Shown in pieces: positions 51,601-60,600 of a stretch of 64,000 nt of DNA. The notes beneath the pieces are model-generated. The model was not told the origin of the DNA. It saw nothing but the letters and a program-made list of their open reading frames with translations, and searched no databases. The first letter of the stretch is position 1. Each line of letters starts with the position of its first letter. Position numbers and translations under genes: made by a program. This stretch comes from Gerris lacustris (lineage: Eukaryota; Arthropoda; Insecta; Hemiptera; Gerridae), in contig OX578280.1 in the NCBI GenBank assembly GCA_951217055.1, positions 11,224,271-11,288,270 on the forward strand. Direction: 5' to 3'.

Positions 51601-54600
51601 TTTTGGTTGTCAAGCCAGTTTGACTGTGTATGGGTGAAGTTTGTGAGTTAAATGGATTGATGTGGTGTACACATGGCGTCAAACTTACTTGACCAACTTT
51701 GGATCAAATTTGTTTGTCTAAAAAGTTGAATCGTGTACAAAGTTGTATCGTGTACTCAAAGTTTTAGTGAATAAGGAAACTCTTTAATTATAAGTAGGTT
51801 TTCAAATTTCAGCCACTCTTGCAATTATATTTTAACTCAATGGCTCTAGTGGTGTTAAAGTTAGATCTATAACTCTTTATTTTAAGAGAAACTCCAAAAT
51901 AAACCAATTTGTATTCCAAATTATCTGAATAGCATATTCTTCTTTGTAGGAGTCACAAGAGTCCATGAAGGGCTAATTAGAGGATAGAAGATTATACTTT
52001 TGAACAAGCGGCTTTTTAGTGAGTTCTTTATTTTGGAGACTTGGCCTTTGAAAATTTGTGTGTTTGTTTGTTTGTCTAACGATAACTTGGGTAAAAATTA
52101 ACCGATTTGAACGAAATTTGCACATATGCATCTTATTATTTGTGACAACTGCGTATAGTTATTGGGAATCACTTAATATTTTTAAAATGGCGGCCAATAT
52201 GTGATGATTAAAAAAAGTTGTTTTATCTGCATGACATGTTATACATAATTTTAAAACGTGAAGAGTAGGAAAATATTAAGTAGTTATTGTTACAAAAATT
52301 TCAAATTTTAATTGAATTTTGGAAAAAAAAAAAATATGGCCAAAAAAGTTTATAATTTATTTTTTCTTTCATATGACATGATATATGTAATTTTTAAGCT
52401 CTTTCTTTTAGGTAGATTAATAATATGTAAGTTTTTCCCTGAAAAAAGTTTGGTGAAACAATTTTTTTGTGGTAGCCATATTGAAAACAAATATGGCATA
52501 TTTATTAAAAGCAAAATGTTAATTTTTTCTACGCGAGTTCTCTACGCACTGTATCACTAGTGTATTATAATCTCAGAGCAAGGAAGGGGTAGAGGGAACA
52601 ATATTATAGAATCTGGGTATCAAAAAGTGGTTTATTATGCTCTCCCCCGATACTAACACTTTCAAACGGCAGTTTGGTAAAACAATATCGACAACTCGAT
52701 AAAAACTCAAAATTTATCTGATATCAGCTGATAAGAATAAGTGATATTTTCTTTCGACATTTAATATTTTTATTTTTAATACAGTTTTCTTTATAAATAT
52801 GTACTTTAATGTTTGCTGTTAACCTTATTAATTATCTAAAGGCCATAAGGTTGTTAAAAAAAATGTAACAGTTCCTAAATAACCAATAGCAATCTTCTTT
52901 GAGTGGGATATCAAATAAATGTTACTGATAAGGATTTGCTGACAAGCGTCTGTGGGGACCAAGGATCTTATATAAAGGGGGTGGAATGTTAAGAAGGGGT
53001 TTAGGGCACAAAAAGTGACCCCATGGAGGTAAGAGAAATTAGAGAGAAAAATCATACTGCGCATGCTCCAAGACCTTTGAACTGGGACAAATTACCTTCT
53101 TTAACAGGTTATAAACTGAAATTATAAACAAATTCTTAGTAACCTATAACCAAGAGGAAGGTAATTTGTCCAATTGGAGCTCATATTTTACATATCTTCA
53201 TGGGGTCACTTTTTTGCCACAACCCTTAATCCCCTTTATATAAGATCCTTGGTGGGACGGAAGGACTAGGCATCGATTTATAATCGATTAATACAAGGGA
53301 TAGACAAGGAACAGTGACCACGTGATCTTGCTGTTATCACTTTAGTTCGGATTGAGCTCGCTTGGGAGGTTTAGTATCGGGGGAGAGAATAATGAACCAC
53401 TTTTCAAATCGGATTGTTCCCTCTATCCTCTATCCCTTCCTTGCTCTGGCTCTGAGAGTGTATTATAGTTAAAGTAGAATGATAGTGAGACATGACTAAC
53501 CTGTGGAACCATGCTAAGAATGAGAGCAGTGTTGTTTTGTGAGTGTTGAGGCTGATGCGTAGTTGGCTGCAGTGAGCCAGCATGGTGAGCCAAAGAGGAT
53601 ACATGAAGCTGAAGCCAGAGGAAACAAACTGCTACCACAAGGAGCAGTCCTCGAACCCAGACCTGTGTCACTCTTTCACCTGGACCTCGACCCACCACCG
53701 TCACTCTAACCCTCACCACTGAAACAAAACAAACAAGTAACCATAAATAAATATCAGAGAAGAGGCGAACACAATTTGCCAAGTAGCTTAAATATAATAG
53801 GCACCGCGTGGCTTTATCAGTGAAGCTGTCGGCCGTCAGACCCGACAGTTGGCCCGTGTGTAGCGCCGATGGTCGGTCTGTCGTGTCGGCTGGACCATCC
53901 AACCACCGACCCCCCCCCCCCAACTTTTTTTGTCGGCTCGGAGTGTATGTAGCGTTTTAAGAGTTTTAAGAGATAGCCTTGCAAGTTTCGGGTATTACGG
54001 TATAATAGTTGACAATAGTTGCGGTGATATTGCGGCACTTAACTTGAGGTCTTCTAGTGATCTACCCGTTGCCAGATAGCGAAGTGTGACAACCTTAAGG
54101 TGTAAGTGCAGATTCCTGCACTTACTACTTTACCGATCGTTTTACTTTACCACACTCATTTTACTTTACCGCACTCCAGTGTTCCAACTTACGAACATAA
54201 AGAACGTAAATCTAAACAAAGATTAAATAATCCAAATTATAATAATAATAACAACGACTATTTTGTTAACTAATAATTATTTTTTAACTAACTACATGAT
54301 TGAAACACTATATATCAAATATAAAAATGTTAAAATATAAAAAAGTAAAGATAGACAATCTAAAACAAAGAATCAAATGTGATGAGTAAGTGTTATGATG
54401 AAAAAAAAATAACACCGCTTAGTCAGGTTTGCTGAATCAGGCAAAAAAGAACACTAGCTATAACAGCTGGTTTCGTTGATATTGTAAAACCTTTACATGT
54501 TGATGAACGCTCTATTATTTTATATTTTATTTACAGATTAAAAACTAACTGTAGAAAAAATTTAATGTGCAACTCGAGCTTAAAGTGTCTTTGCTGCACT

Positions 54601-57600
54601 CGAGAAATTTTTCAGCCTACGGCTCGTGCGTAAATATTTCAATCGAGTACAGTAAAGTGCCACTTTGCACACTAGTTGCACAAATAACTATTATCGATTG
54701 TTATATTTATAAATTATTAAATAATACGTTTAAATTTGTCAGTATATTTTTAGTTTTATGTTATCTCTGACGCAAAACCGTACTCGTATATTTTCGTAAC
54801 TTTAATAAATTAAAGCTGTTTAGAAAAGTTGTTGCTATTGTTAATGGTGGAAAATGAAATCTAAAATGAAAAGTTCTTCGTGTAGGTAAAAAGGGAAACA
54901 AATAGGAGGGAGAGCTGTGAAAAAGTTGTACTTCTAAAACTACAGATTTAAATCATGACCAGGTGTGGGAAATTTGAGGTATAATTCAAAGCTGTTTGCG
55001 GTTGTTTTAACTTATAGACCAATTTAAATTAATTAAATATTGTTTCACAGTTATTAGTGAGCAGAATTGTTATTAATACAATTGTGTAAAAAGTACGTGA
55101 ACAATACAAAAAAGTTTTTATCTACGATTGATACGAAATATAAACATTATATCTTTGTTTAGATGCGTAGAAAGTGATTATTTACGTACTTGTATTCATT
55201 GCGCATGCGCGTCTCATAGTTCTGAATAATTCCTCTTCTTTACCACGCTAGCGCGGTAAAGAAGAGGAATTCTTCAGCTTTACGCACGATTAGCGAGTTT
55301 GTTTACATTTAACAAAACTAATTTGCAGTTCTTTTATTAAAATAACTGTTTATATCGAGTTTTTAGTGAAAAACAATGAGTGAATCAAGTGACTGACGAA
55401 AATGTGGAGAATAATACTCCTCCAGAAATAATTTATTCGGCAAAAAATACAACTCAAGAATTAATGCCATCTTTATCAAGAGAGAGATACGAACTTACAT
55501 ACAGCAAGTTTATTTTTTTCTGTATTTATTATTTAAATCTAACAATCGTAGATAAAGTACGGTATGCAACTCGTGCGAAAACGGCCTTTTGCATTGCTCG
55601 TGTGGTTTTACTACCCTCGCTGTCGCTCGGGTGCAAACTCCACACTCGCATGCAAAATGCTACTTTCCGCACTCGACGCGTAATGTACTATAACAGATGA
55701 ATTACGAGTATATGAAATAAAAACAAACATTCCCTCATTTACATTGCTAATAGTCCAGTCACGGTTCAAAAAGGGGGTCCACTGTGCGTTTGATGCAGGA
55801 AATGATTTTATTTTTTTGTGTCCTCAGGCATGATTAGGAGATGTCAAATCCAAATTTGCGACCTCTAAATCAGGGCGGATAACTTTTGGTGGGCTAAAAG
55901 CCAAGGTTTATTTTGTACATTTTTCGGTTTTTCGCTTTTAACTTGAAAACGGCTGGTCCTGTCGACAAAATAGTTCAATTCAAAATTTACTATCTAATGC
56001 ACTAGTCAAAAGTATTTCCCACACAAATTTCTCATTCATCATTTATTTATTAAAAAGCTTAAAAAATATGAGTTTTTTTTTTGATTTTGGAAAATTGTAG
56101 CAATTTTTAAAGTTCTGTAGAACTTAAAAACATACTAAAAATTCCTTAGTTTTAAGAACACATTTTACGCAAAAAAAGTAATTTTTCATCCTCTAAAGGC
56201 CCCCTTTTGATACACGGTCAACCGTGTATGGGGCTGTTTGATGTTTGTGCAAACATGATGTTTGAAGTGTGTGGCCTTTATTTGCCTGACATCAGGTTTG
56301 GGCAAACATCATGTTTGCGCAAAATGTCGTGTATGAGGGCCTTAAAGTAGTACCGGAACGGTATTCCGGCTCCAGTACACCCCTAAACTGAAGATGATAT
56401 TATAACATGTCAAAACGCGTATGTTAATTAGTAATATACTAGGCATCGCGTGGCTCTATCATTGAAGCGAGCGTATTGCAATAAAATACTGAATATTGCA
56501 ATTTGTTAATCATGATGAATGTCATCATAGTTGAAGATAAGTGGAAGAGGGTAGTGTGGAGTAGAGTGGGGGTACTCGGTACAAAGCTTTACTTCCTAAA
56601 CAAACCTTCACACAATACGACTATAAGAATCTTAACCATAGCTTTTAAACTATTATTATAAATGTATCACTTCATTACTCAAATACTACTGCTTGTATCA
56701 AGTTGAAATTTTACATACTTTTTTCAATTGTACTTTAGACGATGTACATAAAGTTTTATTAAAATCATTACGTTAGAACGTAAGGTATCGGTAAAAAGGT
56801 TGTTTTTTCTATTTTAAACGTTTAGGTCCTCTTTAATAGTTTTAGCGATCTTTATTAATTCATAGCAGTGTCGTTGTTGGTTTTACTAAAAAATGTTATT
56901 TGAAAAAAATGTTCGTCTCATCGAATAGATGATAATAGAATATTTTCCCGTCCTGAAATTCCAATTTAATTTTTGAACCTCTCGTTTACGCGAGCGTTGC
57001 GCGCGAACTGTTGGACGGATCACGCTGTCCAACGAACTTAGCCTGAGTATTAGTAAGAGGAACATGTATACGAAATTTCAACTAAATCGGTCAACTTTTA
57101 CGCAAGTTATCGTCGGACACGTAAACGTTACACACAGACAGACAGACAGACAGACAAGATGCAAATTTCGTTGAATGTAAGACGCTCGCTTCAACAATTG
57201 TGGTGACAATTTTGTTGCGTTACTTTCTAGTCATAGATATGAGACAAATTAATGGGCTCCTCACAACTTTGCATTGTTACTTCAACCTGTTTCCCAAACT
57301 CAAAGAAGTTAATGATACATGAAGTCCGCACAGTTATTTCTAAACCTTTCACTGCTGCAGCAAGTTGACTCTTTGTACTCTTGTCTTCAGAGGAAGTCGT
57401 TAGTAGGCATTATTTTTTTTTTTCTTTTTAAAAGAAGTCATAATATACTCATCGAGTCGATGAGCGAAGAAAAGGTTACGGCAGGATGTAACTGTAGTCT
57501 GTACTGACTTCAACGACCTTAGTGTACTCCTAGCTTTTAAAAAAATCCTAACTGTTTTCATTCTGCCAACGACATTAACAATTCAGAGCAGCGCCATTAC

Positions 57601-60600
57601 TACGCCTTCAACTAAACGACATTACAAAAGCCTTGCAGCACATCTAAAGTACGCTCAACTGTTAAAATCACGTGACTTGGTCCTAACATAGTTACCTCCT
57701 TGGGTAAGGTGGAATACAAAAAAGCCGAAATTGAACTAGAAAACAAAATATTGCCAACCTGTTTCAGCAAAATAGATTCATCCAAATGTTAACTTTCTTA
57801 AATGGAATCGTGACTAAAACCTAATAGACACAGATACTTGAAAACAAAACAAGCTAGGAGATATGATATTAGCTGTAATAAAATAGTACATTACGCGTCG
57901 AGTGCGGAAGTAGCATTTTGCATGCGAGTGTGGAGTTTGCACCCGAGTGATAGCGAAGGTAGTAAAATCACACGAGCAATGCAAAATGCCGTTTTCGCAC
58001 GAGTTGCGTACCGTACTTTATCTACGATTGTTAGATTTAAATAATAAATACAGACAAATATTAACTTGCTGTATGTAAGTTCGTATCTCTCTCTTGATAA
58101 AGATGGCATTAATTCTTGAGTTGTATTTTTTGCCGAATTTATTATTTCTGGAGGAGTATTTTTCTCCACATTTTCGTCAGAGTCACTTGATTCACTCATT
58201 GTTTTTTACTAAAAACTCGATATAAACAGTTACTTTACCCTATTCGTAGTGTATTACCCTTTAATCTAATTTATTCTTCAGTCATTCTTAGGTCTATAGG
58301 GAATTAATAATAATTTTTATTGCTACTCCATGTTTGGCTATATTTCACCTCCTTTGAGGCATCTTCAGGCCTTTATTCAATCCTTCTATTATATTAAAAT
58401 ATACATTTTCCTTTGAAAAAACTAACTACCAGTTATTCAACCGTGCGTCGTGCGTCTACACTTTTCCTCATTTCATGATTCACTGTTCTCTATTTAATGT
58501 GATTTTCAATTAAAAAATTAATTTTCTCATAGAGAAAATACGTCTTGAGTGTATTTATGATAAGACTCTCATTTATGATAAGGAGTCTTATCATAAATAC
58601 GCTCAAGATGTATTTTCTCTATGAGAAAATTAATTTTTTAATTGAAAATCACATTAAATAAAGAACAGTGGATCATGAAATGAGGAAAAGTGTAGACGCA
58701 CGACGCACGGTTGAATAACTGGTAGTTAGTTTTTCAAAGGAAAATGTATATTTTAATATAATAGAAGAATTGAATAAAGGCCTGAAGATGCCTCAAAGGA
58801 GGTGAAATATAGCCAAACATGGAGTAGCAATAAAATTTATTATTAATACCCTATAGACCTAAGAATGACTGAAGAACAGTTACTTTAATAAAAGAACAGC
58901 AAATGAATTTTGTTAAATGTAAACAAACTCGCTAATCGTGCATAAAGCTGAAGGTTCCTCTTCTTTACCGCCCTAGGGTGGTAAAGAAGAGGAATTCTTC
59001 AGAACTATGAGACGCGCATGCGCAATGAATACAAGTACGTAAAGAATCACTTTCTAATCGTAGATAAAAAAATAAAATGGAAGAAACTCAAAGGGTGCAG
59101 AAGGAGACCAACAATGGGCTAATTATGACATACCACCCAAATATCATTAAAATCACAAATAGCTTTTAAGATATATTGGTGCGCCAAAATGTGGACGGAC
59201 CGAAAGATACACACAGGATCAAAAATACCCCCTAGTGTCTAAAACGGATCTCTGTCTTGGAATTTTTAAATTTGAAGACAAAAAACTTTTTTTTTCTGAA
59301 GAACGATCACAATGCTTATTCGTTGTATTCTTAATGATCATTTTTTTATATCAATTTACATGTAAATATAATCCCAACAAAACACTTATGTAAAAAAATT
59401 AGCCAAGTCTCTTAATTAGTAAAAAGTTGTGAGATTGTGAGATCATAGGCAGTGCCGGATTTACCACTAGGCCGACTAGGCCGCGGGAGATATGGCAATA
59501 CATTGATATGGCTTGCCGCGCTCAGCGCCTTTGACACAGAGTATTCTAAGGAGTATTTTGTGAATTTGAATATGATCCTGAATACTGTTAGTGATTAGAT
59601 CAAATATCAAGTTAATTTTAGCTTGTCACTTTATAGGTTAGATATTCAATTATTACCTACTCCAAATAAGAGTGGTCACCTATCAAGTGACAAGCTAACA
59701 TCAACTTGATTTTTGGACTACTAACTAATCTCGTACTCATGATCATGAAAATCTCATAGTCCACCAAAATGGCCGGGACATGGCCGCTATCCATCTGTTT
59801 GTTTTTTCCATATGCCTATTGCCAAGCTGACGAACTTATATCCCGCATACGAACTTATGGGACCAACAATCACATTTTTTTTACAGGCACCAAAATATTC
59901 CTTTTTGTTAGTCAAACACTCTTTTGCACGCCATCTCCTAAATTCAGGGGTGCCCAACCTACGGCCCGCGGGCCGGTTCCGGCCCGCGAGCCGATTTTAT
60001 GTGGCCCGCCATTAGAACGAGGAATTTACAAGCATTTAGAGAATCTAACATATATTAATTTCCTAATGCCGAACAGCCCAGCTGATTTTGCCCAGCAACA
60101 TTGGAGAATGGGGAAAACGGAAATCTGTTGCCATTCTACAACGCCTTGCCCAATGAAGATTTCAAAAACTTAAAAATGTTTGCTCGTACCATGTTCTCAG
60201 TGTTTAGCTCGACCTATGTTTGCGAACAAACATTTTCAAAAATGAATTACATTAAATCAAAATTCCGGTCTTCCCTCACAGATGAACCCTTAAAATCGTT
60301 ATTAATGATTGGTACAACCATGTTTGAGGCTAAATGGAAAGACATTTAAAGTTCAAGTGCAAAGCAGTTTCAACCAGCTCACTGAAGCTAAGTTACATAC
60401 AAACTTGATATTTTGATTAATAACTTTGTAAAATGAAAGACTGAATATTTTGTAATTCATACTGTTATTGTTGTATTTTTATACCTGTGTGGTTAATTAC
60501 AATCATTTTAATATATATTTGAGTGTTTTATTTTCTGCAAAGTAAAACTAGGCTAGTAACAGAAAAAAACTTTATTAAAATAGTGTGTAGCAAAAACCAA

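Noticed and set aside
53817..54038. Glycine-rich open frame upstream of exon 2
   Set aside because: It depends on a C13 homopolymer and repeat fragments, lies in intron 1, and has no splice support.
59440..59470. tRNA gene suspicion from gccggatttaccactagg
   Set aside because: It is the terminal inverted repeat of a hAT element, with a perfect partner at 61133-61146 and an 8-bp duplication.
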